A DNA stretch of 64,000 bases from Methanobrevibacter sp. GTDB lineage: Archaea; Methanobacteriota; Methanobacteria; Methanobacteriales; Methanobacteriaceae. Position 1 is the first letter of the stretch, and every line of letters begins with the position of its first letter. Both the position numbers and the translations under genes were made by a program. Shown here in pieces: positions 18,679-27,229 of the stretch. The stretch lies in assembly GCF_030539875.1 (NCBI RefSeq), contig NZ_JAUNXI010000003.1, forward strand, positions 55,073-119,072, given 5' to 3'. The notes beneath the pieces are model-generated. The model was not told the origin of the DNA. It was given only the letters and a program-made list of their open reading frames with translations, and made no database searches.

Positions 18679-19659
18679 ATGGCAGAACATGGACACGGTC
18701 ATCATGGTCACGGAGGTCAGATGACACCTGAACAGCAAAGACAGATGATAGAGCAAGAGTTAAGACTTGCTAAAAATTTAGGACAAATCAAGCATAAAAT
18801 TGTTGTTATGAGCGGTAAAGGTGGAGTTGGAAAATCTACCGTAGCAGCAAACATTGCTGAAACCTTACAGAAATTAGGTTATAAAACAGGTATTTTGGAT
18901 GCTGATATACACGGTCCTAACGTCCCTAAAATGTTAGGTATTGAATTATACGGCGAATCTTTTAATGAATATCAGTTTAATGTATTTAAAGAAGTTACTG
19001 AAGAAGGACTTGAAAATCAGAATTTTGAAGATGATGAGGAAAAATTAGCATTTATCGAATCTAAAAAAGAGGAATATAAACATGCAATGTTTCCTGTAGA
19101 AGCTCCTAGCGGTCTTAAGGTAATGTCTATGGCATTTTTACTAGACAGTATTGATAGGCCTATTATTTGGAGAGGTCCTCAAAAAACCGGTGCCATAAAA
19201 CAGTTAATTTCTGATGCCCACTGGGGATCACTTGATTATTTAATTATTGATAACCCTCCCGGAACCGGTGATGAGCCATTGACAGTTTTACAGACTATTC
19301 CTGATGCAGATGCAGTTATTATGGTAACCACCCCTAATATCGTATCTCAGGAAGATGTTTTAAAATGTGTAAAAATGGTTGAAATGATGAACATTAAAAA
19401 GATAGGTCTTATTGAAAATATGGCTTATTACGTTTGCCCACATTGCGGAGAAAAACTCAACATATTCGGTGAAGGCAACGGTAAGAAATTTGCAGAAGAA
19501 ATGGAAATTACTTATTTAGGCGATTTGCCGATTGAAGAAAATGTTTCTGATGCACCAAATAAAGAAGGATCTATTTCAACAATTAATCCTGATGATGTGG
19601 TTTCAAAAAGATTTATTGAGATTGTTGAAGATATCCAAAACGAGTTTATTAAGGAGTAG
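18679..19659 (+). CDS. Mrp/NBP35-family Fe-S cluster carrier ATPase
   Basis: 326 aa. A His/Gly-rich N-terminal tail (residues 4-13) precedes a deviant Walker A, SGKGGVGKST at 45-54. DNPPGTGDEPLT gives the switch region. The C-terminal CPHC pair is C253/C256, which bridges the [4Fe-4S] cluster between two subunits. Family members carry and transfer Fe-S clusters to apoproteins. An acidic insert (residues about 95-140, rich in E and D) is longer than in bacterial ApbC. The ribosome site is TTGGAGATG. It probably shares a transcript with the upstream flavoprotein gene. Confidence 0.92.
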   Translation: MAEHGHGHHGHGGQMTPEQQRQMIEQELRLAKNLGQIKHKIVVMSGKGGVGKSTVAANIAETLQKLGYKTGILDADIHGPNVPKMLGIELYGESFNEYQFNVFKEVTEEGLENQNFEDDEEKLAFIESKKEEYKHAMFPVEAPSGLKVMSMAFLLDSIDRPIIWRGPQKTGAIKQLISDAHWGSLDYLIIDNPPGTGDEPLTVLQTIPDADAVIMVTTPNIVSQEDVLKCVKMVEMMNIKKIGLIENMAYYVCPHCGEKLNIFGEGNGKKFAEEMEITYLGDLPIEENVSDAPNKEGSISTINPDDVVSKRFIEIVEDIQNEFIKE

Positions 19660-19769
19660 GTTGATAATAACTTACTCTTACAGTTTTTATAGTGTATCCT
19701 AAGAAATTGGGATTTATTCTTATTTTTTTAAAATAATCTGTTTTTCAGTTAGTATTTAATTTTGATTGA

Positions 19770-20630
19770 TTATTTTTTTGGTATGAATTTAAGTGCAGCT
19801 GAGTTTATACAGAATCTTGGAGATCCTCCTGGCCCATCATAAAACAGGTGGCCCAAATGAGAATTGGATTTTGCACTTCTAACTTCTATACGAGTTGCGC
19901 CATGGGAAAAATCTCTGTTTTTTATAATCACATCATCGGATACTGGTTTTGAAAATGCAGGCCAGCCGCATCCTGAATCGAATTTGTCTTCTGAAGAAAA
20001 TAGAACTTCACCATTTACAACATCCACATATACACCATCTTCAAAAAAATCATCATATTTTCCGCTAAATGGTGGTTCTGTCATGCCAAGTTGTGTTATT
20101 TCGTACTCCTCTTTGGTTAAGTGGTCGAATTCTTCATCATCTATTAAATTTAAATCAACATGACAATAGCCGTTGGGATTTTTTTCAAGATATTTTTGAT
20201 GATAATTTTCAGCTGTATAGAAGCATTTTATTGGTGAGGCTTCAATAGCTATTTCTTTTGCGGCATCTTTTTGTTTTTCTTTTAAGAAATTTAATACAGT
20301 CTCCTTTTGGGAATTTTCCTGCCAATAGATGCCTGATCTGTATTGAGTTCCAACATCAGGCCCCTGGCGATTTTTACTGTAAGGGTCAATTATTTTATAA
20401 AAATTTTCCAGTATTTCCTCTAATGAGATTATTTCTGGATTGTATGTTACTTTAACAGTTTCTGCATGGCCTGTTTTGCCGCTGCAAACCTTCTCATATG
20501 TTGGTGTTAAATCATTACCGTTAGCATATCCGACTTCGGTTTGATTTACTCCTTTTAATCTGGATATGAATGCTTCAACACCCCAGAAACATCCTCCTGC
20601 TAAATAGATAATTTGTTGATTGGTGAACAT
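19770..20630 (-). CDS. msrAB: Peptide methionine sulfoxide reductase MsrA-MsrB fusion
   Basis: About 286 aa from the ATG at 20630; an in-frame ATG at 20654 would add 8 residues, and neither has a clear ribosome site. Residues 1-165 are MsrA with [10 protein letters not shown] (catalytic C14). Residues 175-286 are MsrB with [12 protein letters not shown] and the catalytic Cys in [11 protein letters not shown] near residue 274. The two zinc CxxC motifs of many MsrB proteins are absent, so this is the zinc-free form. The fusion repairs both S- and R-methionine sulfoxide in the cytoplasm; no signal peptide is present. It is probably acquired from bacteria, where such fusions are common. Confidence 0.93.
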   Translation of the reverse strand: MFTNQQIIYLAGGCFWGVEAFISRLKGVNQTEVGYANGNDLTPTYEKVCSGKTGHAETVKVTYNPEIISLEEILENFYKIIDPYSKNRQGPDVGTQYRSGIYWQENSQKETVLNFLKEKQKDAAKEIAIEASPIKCFYTAENYHQKYLEKNPNGYCHVDLNLIDDEEFDHLTKEEYEITQLGMTEPPFSGKYDDFFEDGVYVDVVNGEVLFSSEDKFDSGCGWPAFSKPVSDDVIIKNRDFSHGATRIEVRSAKSNSHLGHLFYDGPGGSPRFCINSAALKFIPKK

Positions 20631-20709
20631 AATTATAGTTATATTGTTAAACATAAAAATATTTTTATTAGGTAATCTAAAGTTATATTATAGAATTGGA
20701 GGAAACTCT

Positions 20710-20904
20710 ATGTTTTATAGTACAATAATGAAAATTGATTCAATTGATAGATTAAGAGATATTAGGGATGCATTACTTGTTGAGCAAGGTATTAATCCTA
20801 CTCGTCAAGGAGAACAGGCAATTAAAGTTGTTGTTGAAAGAATTGATGAAATTCAAGCTACTTTAGACAAATCTGCAACAAAAAATTTAAATAGAAACAG
20901 ATAA
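20710..20904 (+). CDS. Small conserved-looking protein, unknown function (64 aa)
   Basis: Starts at ATG 20710 behind a strong GGAGG (about 20698-20702). An upstream in-frame extension to 20620 exists but would cross the divergent msrAB start and is rejected. The 64-residue product is charged and mostly helical (DSIDRLRDIRDALLVEQGIN...AIKVVVERIDEIQATLDK). No family was recognised. It is followed after 9 bases by another small gene, forming a two-gene unit. Confidence 0.7.
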   Translation: MFYSTIMKIDSIDRLRDIRDALLVEQGINPTRQGEQAIKVVVERIDEIQATLDKSATKNLNRNR

Positions 20905-20913
20905 GTGATTTTT

Positions 20914-21189
20914 GTGTTAAGACGTGTAACTAGTGGTCGGCGTTTACTTAGAAAAAAAATGTACAAAGCACCACATAACCGCCATAAAAATACAATTTAT
21001 TATCGTGAAAATAAGAATTATAATAAAGTTCATCAAAAAGAATTTAAAGACATGAATGGACCCAACATAAAACGTAAAAGAAGACCTAAACGTGAGGTTA
21101 TTGAGGGTTTTAAAATGTCTTATAGATATAAATATTATAATAATGATATTGTAGAAGAAACAGATGAATCGGAAGAAGAATTAGAATAA
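20914..21189 (+). CDS. Small basic protein with acidic tail, unknown function
   Basis: About 91 aa starting at GTG 20914, chosen because GTGAT lies a few bases upstream; an in-frame GTG at 20905 would add three residues. The first two thirds are strongly basic and aromatic (RRVTSGRRLLRKKMYK, KRKRRPKRE), and the last 15 residues are acidic (EETDESEEELE). The charge pattern suggests RNA or nucleic-acid contact, but this is a guess. Its 3' end overlaps the convergent SseB-like gene by 9 bases. Confidence 0.6.
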   Translation: MLRRVTSGRRLLRKKMYKAPHNRHKNTIYYRENKNYNKVHQKEFKDMNGPNIKRKRRPKREVIEGFKMSYRYKYYNNDIVEETDESEEELE

Positions 21190-21459
21190 TTCTTCCAGCA
21201 ACTCTTTTTTTGTAATAATTTTATTTTCACTGTGTATGTCTACAATAATTCCTGAGAAAGCATCATCATTTTTTGAAAGTTCTGTAAAAAGTTCCTTTGA
21301 AACTTCACATGGCTTGTGTTCGGTTAGTTTCAAATACTTAAAACCTTTTTCATATTGGTCCATATTTGAAAATACTATTATTTTAAAATCATCAATACTT
21401 CCAGTGACAAGAAAATCTTTCTTATAATCTTCACCGATTGCAGGACAAATAAAATTCAT
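21181..21459 (-). CDS. SseB-like small protein, third gene of a paralogue triplet
   Basis: 92 aa. It shares with the two upstream genes a C-terminal pattern of acidic residue, hydrophobic, G-[IF]-[IV], then a polar turn: here DDAFSGIIVDIHSEN. The KIIVFSNMDQYEKGFKY segment fits the SseB N-terminal pattern (a strand ending in F-[ST]-[ND] followed by a helix). It is the shortest of the three and lacks the long helical start. It lies 8 bases after the second paralogue. SseB-family function is poorly known; in bacteria members are linked to stress or secretion. The assignment to SseB is by pattern only. Confidence 0.55.
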   Translation of the reverse strand: MNFICPAIGEDYKKDFLVTGSIDDFKIIVFSNMDQYEKGFKYLKLTEHKPCEVSKELFTELSKNDDAFSGIIVDIHSENKIITKKELLEELF

Positions 21460-21467
21460 TTTAACAC

Positions 21468-21911
21468 CTAAAAGCTTCCGTCCCTATCCATATTAAAGTT
21501 TTGTGAATGGGGATTGATTACAAAACCATGGAAATATTCATCTTCCTCGGCTATTTTTGATATGTCTTTTGCAGACAGGACTTTCATTTCCAGCTTATCT
21601 AAGAATAATTTGGAGATTTTTGCACTTCCGATTGCATATTCGCGAATATCTGTAAAAAGGGGAATAATATATTCTTTGCTTGATTCTGTTAAAGTTAATT
21701 TCACAGGTTTTTCAACTTCATCAACTAATGTAAAATAGATTTCATTAGGATAAGTTTCTCTGATATTTCCCTTTACGGCTTCAAGCTCAAGAGAATCTTC
21801 GCTCTTGAGTTTTTTAGCCATATCTGCATATATCTGAATATACTCTTTTAATTGACTTTTTGAAGCTTTAACATTGTGTTTTTGATAATCTTCATAATCT
21901 TTTGGATTCAT
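21468..21911 (-). CDS. SseB-like protein, second gene of the triplet
   Basis: 147 aa. A charged N-terminal helix is followed by IYFTLVDEVEKPVKLTL, then EYIIPLFTDIREYAIGSAKISKLFLDK, which is the clearest SseB-type signature (IPLFTD plus helix), and EDEYFHGFVINPHSQNFNM near the C terminus. The last matches the FIGVAVNAPQWDF and FSGIIVDIHSEN segments of its neighbours. It starts 2 bases after the stop of the first gene, so the three form one operon. Confidence 0.68.
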   Translation of the reverse strand: MNPKDYEDYQKHNVKASKSQLKEYIQIYADMAKKLKSEDSLELEAVKGNIRETYPNEIYFTLVDEVEKPVKLTLTESSKEYIIPLFTDIREYAIGSAKISKLFLDKLEMKVLSAKDISKIAEEDEYFHGFVINPHSQNFNMDRDGSF

Positions 21912-21913
21912 AT

Positions 21914-22402
21914 TTATTCACAGCAATCGTGGACATCTTCACTTGCAATTACAAAGTCCCATTGTGGAGCGTTGACTGCAACACCAATGAATTCTTCGTC
22001 TTCAGTGTGGTCTGCTACAATTTCGCTGCCTATTTTTTTCTCAAGTTCAAACTCAATATCTCCGAATTGGTTTTTAAATTCTTCAATAGCAATATCTGCT
22101 TCTTTTTCATCGGTAAAGATTGGAATTACAAATTCTTCACCTTCATCTTCCTCTTCAGAGATTATCAAAGCAACAATCTCTTTTTCTTCATTATTCATGT
22201 TGTAAACAATAAAGAACTCTTCATTATGCACTCCATGCTCAATTTCATGGTAAAGTTCATTTAATTCATCAATCTGTGCTTCATTTTCTTTTTCAAATTG
22301 TTCATCGATGTCTTCTGAAGTTTCGAGATATTTTTCTATTTTTTCACTTAAATCATCGTCAATTTCAATAAATTTTTCTATTAATGCTTTAATTTCGCTC
22401 AT
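21914..22402 (-). CDS. SseB-like protein, first gene of the triplet
   Basis: 162 aa and very acidic. Residues about 1-60 are a charged helical region rich in Glu. They are followed by EEFFIVYNMNNEEKEIVALII, then EEFVIPIFTDEKEADIAIEEF (SseB-type core), and EEFIGVAVNAPQWDFVIA. The C terminus ends in DCC plus Glu. The ribosome site GGTGAT lies 5 bases before the ATG. The promoter region upstream holds a perfect inverted repeat (22517-22560). The gene heads an operon of three tandem paralogues. Confidence 0.7.
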   Translation of the reverse strand: MSEIKALIEKFIEIDDDLSEKIEKYLETSEDIDEQFEKENEAQIDELNELYHEIEHGVHNEEFFIVYNMNNEEKEIVALIISEEEDEGEEFVIPIFTDEKEADIAIEEFKNQFGDIEFELEKKIGSEIVADHTEDEEFIGVAVNAPQWDFVIASEDVHDCCE

Positions 22403-22516
22403 AATATCACCATAATGTCATAATCTTTAAAATAAGTATTTTTTTAAAACAAATGAACATTCTCTTCCTAAACACCACTAAAGGAATACAAACGAATGCT
22501 CATTTCAACCATCACC

Positions 22517-22560
22517 ATTGTTCATATTATAAAAAAATAGTATATAACAATATGAACAAT
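22517..22560. promoter_or_regulatory. Perfect 12-bp inverted repeat framing a TATA-like element upstream of the SseB-like operon
   Basis: ATTGTTCATATT at 22517-22528 is repeated as its exact reverse complement AATATGAACAAT at 22549-22560, with 20 AT-only-like bases between. Read on the minus strand, the spacer contains TTATATAC, a good TATA box for the operon starting at 22402 (a leader of about 100 bases). The layout suggests an operator whose two half-sites flank the core promoter. A transcript hairpin is possible but would need to be transcribed from further upstream. Confidence 0.5.
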
Positions 22561-22597
22561 AATTATTTTTATTTTCAACCTATATAAAGGTTAAGGT

Positions 22598-23548
22598 TCA
22601 AAATTCACTTTCAATAGCTTTAATTAGGTTATAGATAATTTTATTTGTACTTACATCAACATTGTTTTCCTCACCAAGTTCAATGACTTTTCCAGTTAAA
22701 GAATCGATTTCTGTTTTTATTTTCTTTTGAATATCTTGATGGGTTGATGAAAAATGGTTATATGTGTCGGGCACAAGTTTTGAGTAGAATATATCCCGAT
22801 ATTCTTCCGGTTCATTCCAAAGGGTCGAATAACCGGAGGCTTTTATTACATTAAATATTTCAGTTATGATTTTGTTCATTAGTTCAATTGTATAATCATT
22901 TTCTGTAAGTTTTCCATAATTCACATTTAAAATGGCGCCCAGCGGATTTAATGTGCAATTATAAAGCATTTTTGCCCATAAATATTTGTCTATGTCATTT
23001 GTAAGTTCACATTTAATCCCTGATGAAGTTATCATATCGGCTATTATTTGAAGTTGTTTTGGATTTTCTTTTTGAAGTGATCCGATTAAAATGGGTTCTG
23101 TATAAACGGTAATTTCACTGATATTTCTTTCAGGCCGTCTAAATCCTGTAATTACACGTGCGCTGAATACATTTTTTTTATCAAAGTATCTTAAATAGTA
23201 TTCATCATTTCCAAATCCGTTCTGGAATATTATGATTTTAAAGTTTTCCTTTAAGATTTCTTTGTTTTCATTTAGTTTTTGTGAAATATCTTCATTGGAT
23301 GTGGTTTTTGATGTGATGAACACATAATCGAACGTATTTTTTGGAATTTTTGAATAATTGTCATATACAGTAATGTCGTCCTTTGAAAATGCATAATGTT
23401 TGAATAATCCTATTCTTTTAATTCCGTCTTCACGAATTTTTTTTGCAGTTTCGCCCCTTGCATAAATAGAGACATTGGCTTTTTGTGATAATATGGATGC
23501 GGCAAGTCCAATTCCCACAGCTCCAGAACCTATAACTAAAATATTCAT
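22598..23548 (-). CDS. panE: 2-dehydropantoate 2-reductase (ketopantoate reductase)
   Basis: 316 aa. It reduces 2-dehydropantoate to pantoate with NADPH, the step before pantoate kinase in archaeal CoA synthesis. The N terminus ILVIGSGAVGIGLAASIL is the NADP Rossmann loop. The C-terminal domain has the family's DKYLWAKMLYNCTLNPLGAILNVNYG segment, with the conserved Lys and Asn of the active site. It is transcribed in the same direction as the SseB-like operon, but a 195-base spacer with its own promoter separates them. Confidence 0.88.
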   Translation of the reverse strand: MNILVIGSGAVGIGLAASILSQKANVSIYARGETAKKIREDGIKRIGLFKHYAFSKDDITVYDNYSKIPKNTFDYVFITSKTTSNEDISQKLNENKEILKENFKIIIFQNGFGNDEYYLRYFDKKNVFSARVITGFRRPERNISEITVYTEPILIGSLQKENPKQLQIIADMITSSGIKCELTNDIDKYLWAKMLYNCTLNPLGAILNVNYGKLTENDYTIELMNKIITEIFNVIKASGYSTLWNEPEEYRDIFYSKLVPDTYNHFSSTHQDIQKKIKTEIDSLTGKVIELGEENNVDVSTNKIIYNLIKAIESEF

Positions 23549-23934
23549 TTTAAAAATCCCTTTATCTTATGATAATATATTTCATGAAAATATGATTTAA
23601 AGATTTATTTTTATTTAAGGAAGAGGATTATCAAAAGCAAATATTAAAATTATGTAAATTAAACAAAAAATCATTTATATTTTTGAAAAAAGTAATAATA
23701 AATTTGAATTTAATATAACTATTTCTTCTTAATTTCCATCTTTAAGGTATAATTTTCTTTAATATCTATCAGTTTATATAATAAATCTTTTTATATTATT
23801 AAAAACAATATAACTTTGTACATAATAAGATAATTTTAATTATTTCACATTAAAATCTATCTTATTAATACAAAATAGATTTTAAATTATATTAAAAATC
23901 TTTAATGGAATATTATAGGAAAATGGTGTTTTTT
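23549..23934. other. AT-rich intergenic region upstream of the antiporter
   Basis: 386 bases between the divergent panE and antiporter genes. No ORF of note or RNA gene was recognised. It contains several TATA-like stretches and, close to the antiporter start, a perfect inverted repeat (23851-23884). The unusual length for this compact genome suggests regulatory content. Confidence 0.5.
23851..23884. promoter_or_regulatory. Perfect 10-bp inverted repeat before the NhaC-type antiporter
   Basis: TAAAATCTAT (23851-23860) is mirrored by ATAGATTTTA (23875-23884) with a 14-base spacer. It ends about 50 bases before the likely ATG at 23935. It could be an operator or a hairpin in the leader. Confidence 0.4.
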
Positions 23935-25668
23935 ATGAATATTAATAATAATATGAAATTGGGTTTGGTTGCAGCTGTATCGATTATAGCTTTTTTTGTC
24001 TTATCCTTATTTATTTCCCAAGCACCTGCCGATGGTGATAATGCCATTCGCTTCGGTATTTTAACAATATTGCCGCCTCTTGTAGCTATTGGTTTAGCAT
24101 TTATTACAAAGGAAACCGTATTGTCATTATTTATGGGGGTATTTGTTGGAGAGTTCATGTTATGTGTAAATGATTTAAATATTATTTCCACTGCAATTAA
24201 TGCATTTCTGCAATTAGGTTCTCAAGTAATTTCTTGTATGGCGGATCCTTGGAATGCCGGTATTATTCTTCAATGTTTGCTTATTGGAGGTATTATCCAA
24301 TTAGTAACAAAAATGGGTGGGGCAAAAGCTCTGGCAGATACATTTGCTAAGAAAGCTGATACTCCAAGAAAAGCTCAATTAGTCACTTGGTTTTTAGGAT
24401 TATGTGTATTTTTTGACGATTATGCAAACTCTTTGATTGTTGGCCCTATTATGAGGCCAGTTATGGATAAACTTAAAGTATCTAGGGAAAAATTAGCATT
24501 TGTTGTAGACGCAACTGCTGCTCCGGTTGCAGGTATTGCTATTATTTCTACTTGGATTGGTTTGGAAGTCAGTTTAATCGCTGCAGGATTCCAGTCTATC
24601 GGCGTAACTAATGTTACTGGTTTCGGTATATTTTTACAGACCATTCCATATAGGTTTTACAATATTTTCATTTTACTTTTCATAGTTATTTCTGCAATAA
24701 CATTATATGAATTTGGTCCGATGAAAAAAGCTGAACAAGCCGCACGTAAAAGGAAAAAAGATGAAGAAATCATTGTTCCTAGTGCTCCGGGTTTTGATGA
24801 AATCAAACCGGTTGAAGGAATCAAATTATCAATTTGGAATGCAATTATTCCTATTGGTACACTGATTATTGGTGCTCTTATTGCATTCTATTGGAGTGGA
24901 TACACTGCTATTCTCGGTGGAGAAGATCAGGCTCTTATTGCACTTATGAACACTGCTCCTTTATCATTTAATGGTATTTTTACTGCATTATCACAATCCG
25001 ATGCGTCTGTTGCTCTTTTCCAAGCCGCACTTCTTGCTTCTATAGTAGCTATTGTAATGGCTGTTGGTGAGAGAATACTCAGTCTTGAAGATGCTGTATC
25101 TGAATGGATTGGAGGTATGAAAACCATTGTTATTACCGGTGTAATCTTACTTCTCGCTTGGTCTTTAGGAGGAGTAATTGGTGAGGTTGGAACTGCTTCT
25201 TATTTAGTAGGTGTTTTAAAGAATACCTTGCCTCAATTTATTGTACCTGCATTAATCTTTATTTTAGGCGCTTTAATTTCATTTGCAACAGGTACTGCAT
25301 ACGGTACAATGAGTATCTTAATGCCTTTGGCTATTCCATTGGCCTGGGCAGTAAGTACCGGTGATATGGGATTCACTATTGTTTCTACAAGTGCAGTATT
25401 GACTGGTGCTATTTTTGGTGACCATTGTTCTCCGATTTCAGATACAACAATTCTTTCGTCTATGGGATCTAGTTGTAACCACATTGATCACGTTCAAACA
25501 CAAATTTACTATTCAATCTTTATTGCTGTTATTACTGTTTTCTTAGGTTACATTCCTGCAGGTTTAGGAGTTCCATGGTACATTTGTATCCCGATTGGTG
25601 TAATTGTAACAATTATTGGACTTAGAATTTTAGGTGAAAAGGTAGACTTTGATGAAGTTGAGGGTTAA
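23935..25668 (+). CDS. NhaC-family Na+/H+ (or organic acid/Na+) antiporter
   Basis: About 577 aa with 11-13 predicted membrane helices. The start is taken as ATG 23935 because GGTG sits 6-9 bases upstream; ATGs at 23905 and 23923 are in frame. Family features are the paired half-sites FFDDYANSLIVGPIMRPVMDKL in the first half and GDHCSPISDTTILSSMGS in the second, both containing the acidic and polar residues that bind the ion in NhaC-type carriers. It might exchange Na+ for H+, or move malate or lactate with Na+ and H+. A sodium antiporter makes sense in a methanogen whose methyltransferase exports Na+. Confidence 0.85.
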   Translation: MNINNNMKLGLVAAVSIIAFFVLSLFISQAPADGDNAIRFGILTILPPLVAIGLAFITKETVLSLFMGVFVGEFMLCVNDLNIISTAINAFLQLGSQVISCMADPWNAGIILQCLLIGGIIQLVTKMGGAKALADTFAKKADTPRKAQLVTWFLGLCVFFDDYANSLIVGPIMRPVMDKLKVSREKLAFVVDATAAPVAGIAIISTWIGLEVSLIAAGFQSIGVTNVTGFGIFLQTIPYRFYNIFILLFIVISAITLYEFGPMKKAEQAARKRKKDEEIIVPSAPGFDEIKPVEGIKLSIWNAIIPIGTLIIGALIAFYWSGYTAILGGEDQALIALMNTAPLSFNGIFTALSQSDASVALFQAALLASIVAIVMAVGERILSLEDAVSEWIGGMKTIVITGVILLLAWSLGGVIGEVGTASYLVGVLKNTLPQFIVPALIFILGALISFATGTAYGTMSILMPLAIPLAWAVSTGDMGFTIVSTSAVLTGAIFGDHCSPISDTTILSSMGSSCNHIDHVQTQIYYSIFIAVITVFLGYIPAGLGVPWYICIPIGVIVTIIGLRILGEKVDFDEVEG

Positions 25669-25690
25669 TCCTCTTAACTTCCTATTTTTT

Positions 25691-26398
25691 TCAATATTCG
25701 TCACAAAGATGTTTATATGTGCAGTATTTGCATAAAAATTGTCTTTTTGCAGTGAAATTTCCGCTGTTTATTTCATTTCTAACTTCATGAAGTGTGTCTA
25801 TAGCATTTTGAATTTCACTATCATTTAAATACTTGCGCTTGTTGTCTTCATTACATACTTTAAGTAATCTCAAACGGCCGTTTTTAGTAAAAAATATTCC
25901 TACACGTGAAACATTTTTTCCGTAAACATTTTCAACAAGCAGTTTATAATAGCAAAGTTCACGACGATATTTTGAAAAAGAACTTGATTTTGAAGTTTTA
26001 TAATCAATTACGATTAATTCTCCGTTTTCATCTTCTAGAATAATATCACAGATTCCTGAAAAGCGATTTTTTTCATCAAAGAGATATTCCTCCTGTGAAT
26101 ATAGTTTAAAGTCATTTTCAACAAACGCTTTATTAAAAAAAGAACCTAAATTATCAAGATGTTCAGTTAAATCATATCCAATGTCTTCCTCATGAGCTAT
26201 TTTTAAAAGTTCATTTTCAATATTAACTTCAGCCAAATCATCGCCGAATTTCTCAGCAAACCTCTCAGCTACCAAATGAACATCGCTTCCAAGCGCCATG
26301 AACTTATTCTGAGGAACATCAATCTCATCTATATATTGAAATTTAAACTCAAGGGGACATTTAAGATAGGTGTTAACTTTTGATTTTGATAATTTCAT
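25691..26398 (-). CDS. PD-(D/E)XK nuclease, RecB/Cas4-like, with four-cysteine Fe-S site
   Basis: 235 aa. The nuclease core is a His at about 41 (GSDVHLVAE), Asp in GICDIILED, then ELIVIDYKTSK (the D...D-x-K catalytic set), and QxxxYxxL (ELCYYKLLVENVYG). Four cysteines sit as in Cas4 and AddB: C14 near the N terminus and C223, C226, C232 at the C terminus, consistent with a [4Fe-4S] cluster. No CRISPR array or other cas genes are in the window, so a role in DNA repair is more likely than spacer acquisition. It is convergent with the antiporter gene (22-base gap). Confidence 0.85.
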   Translation of the reverse strand: MKLSKSKVNTYLKCPLEFKFQYIDEIDVPQNKFMALGSDVHLVAERFAEKFGDDLAEVNIENELLKIAHEEDIGYDLTEHLDNLGSFFNKAFVENDFKLYSQEEYLFDEKNRFSGICDIILEDENGELIVIDYKTSKSSSFSKYRRELCYYKLLVENVYGKNVSRVGIFFTKNGRLRLLKVCNEDNKRKYLNDSEIQNAIDTLHEVRNEINSGNFTAKRQFLCKYCTYKHLCDEY

Positions 26399-26599
26399 AG
26401 GTAATCATTTATTGAAACTTTTTTAAATAAATTATTATCAGTTTTAAATACTTTAAATTAAATAAATATAAATTGGTGATTTTATAATGGAGAAATTATA
26501 TGCACCTCTAAGCATTAATTCTTAGTTAATGTTGGAATTTAAATTTTAAAATTAGATTCAATTATTAATAATAATAAAAATTTTTGGAGGAATAACTAA

Positions 26600-27142
26600 A
26601 TGAAAATTGTAGCACTTCAAGCAAGTCCTCGTAAAGGCGGAAACTGTGATGTTTTAATGGATGAAATGATTAAAGGCATTGAAGAAAATGGCGGGGAAGT
26701 AACCAAATATTACCTTGAAAAAGAAGAGATTGCACCATGTAAGGCATGTATGTACTGTGCTGAAAATCCTGAATGTGTCCGTGACGATGACGGAAACAAG
26801 ATTTTAGATGAAATGATTGAAGCTGACGGAGTAATATTTGCAACTCCTATTTATTATGGTCAGATGAGTGCACAGGGTAAATTAATCATTGACCGCTTCT
26901 ACGGCATTGGTCAAAATCCTGATAAAAGCTTGTCTGGAAAAGCAGCATTAATATTTACTGAAAATCAGCCTGAACACACATACGATACTTACATCGAACT
27001 TACTAAAGCTTCTCCATTCGGATTCATGGGTTATGATGTAATCGGCCATGTTGATGCAGGCAGTGCAGGTCCGGCAGGCATCGTTGCTGATGAACAGCCT
27101 GACAAATTAAAAGAAGCTTATGAACTTGGTTTAAAATTCTAA
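26600..27142 (+). CDS. Iron-sulfur flavoprotein (Isf-like NADPH-dependent FMN reductase fold)
   Basis: 180 aa flavodoxin-fold protein. The FMN phosphate loop is ASPRKGGNCDVL at residues 8-19. A compact cluster C47-x2-C50-x2-C53-x5-C59 (CKACMYCAENPEC) matches the [4Fe-4S] motif of archaeal Isf. TPIYYGQMSAQGKLIIDRFY is the family's flavin-contacting segment. Isf proteins move electrons from ferredoxin and may reduce oxygen or peroxide. The strong ribosome site TGGAGG lies before the ATG. A ferredoxin gene follows 87 bases downstream, a likely partner. Confidence 0.88.
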   Translation: MKIVALQASPRKGGNCDVLMDEMIKGIEENGGEVTKYYLEKEEIAPCKACMYCAENPECVRDDDGNKILDEMIEADGVIFATPIYYGQMSAQGKLIIDRFYGIGQNPDKSLSGKAALIFTENQPEHTYDTYIELTKASPFGFMGYDVIGHVDAGSAGPAGIVADEQPDKLKEAYELGLKF

Positions 27143-27157
27143 AACATTTATATTTTG

Positions 27158-27192
27158 AAGTTGGTTTTTTTAACTAACTTATCCTTTTTTAG
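27158..27192 (+). terminator. Hairpin terminator after the Isf gene
   Basis: AAGTTGGTT (27158-27166) pairs with AACTAACTT (27172-27180) with one G-T pair, around a 5-base T loop, followed by a CTTTTTT run. Confidence 0.55.
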
Positions 27193-27229
27193 ATAAATTT
27201 TAATTACTCTTTTTGATAAATAATATTGT

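Noticed and set aside
25691..26398. Cas4 belonging to a CRISPR system
   Set aside because: No cas1, cas2 or repeat array anywhere in the window; the general RecB-like nuclease call is kept.
26488..26526. 12-codon ORF behind GGTGAT upstream of the Isf gene
   Set aside because: Too short to support as a gene; no repeats, hairpin or amino-acid run that would mark a leader peptide.
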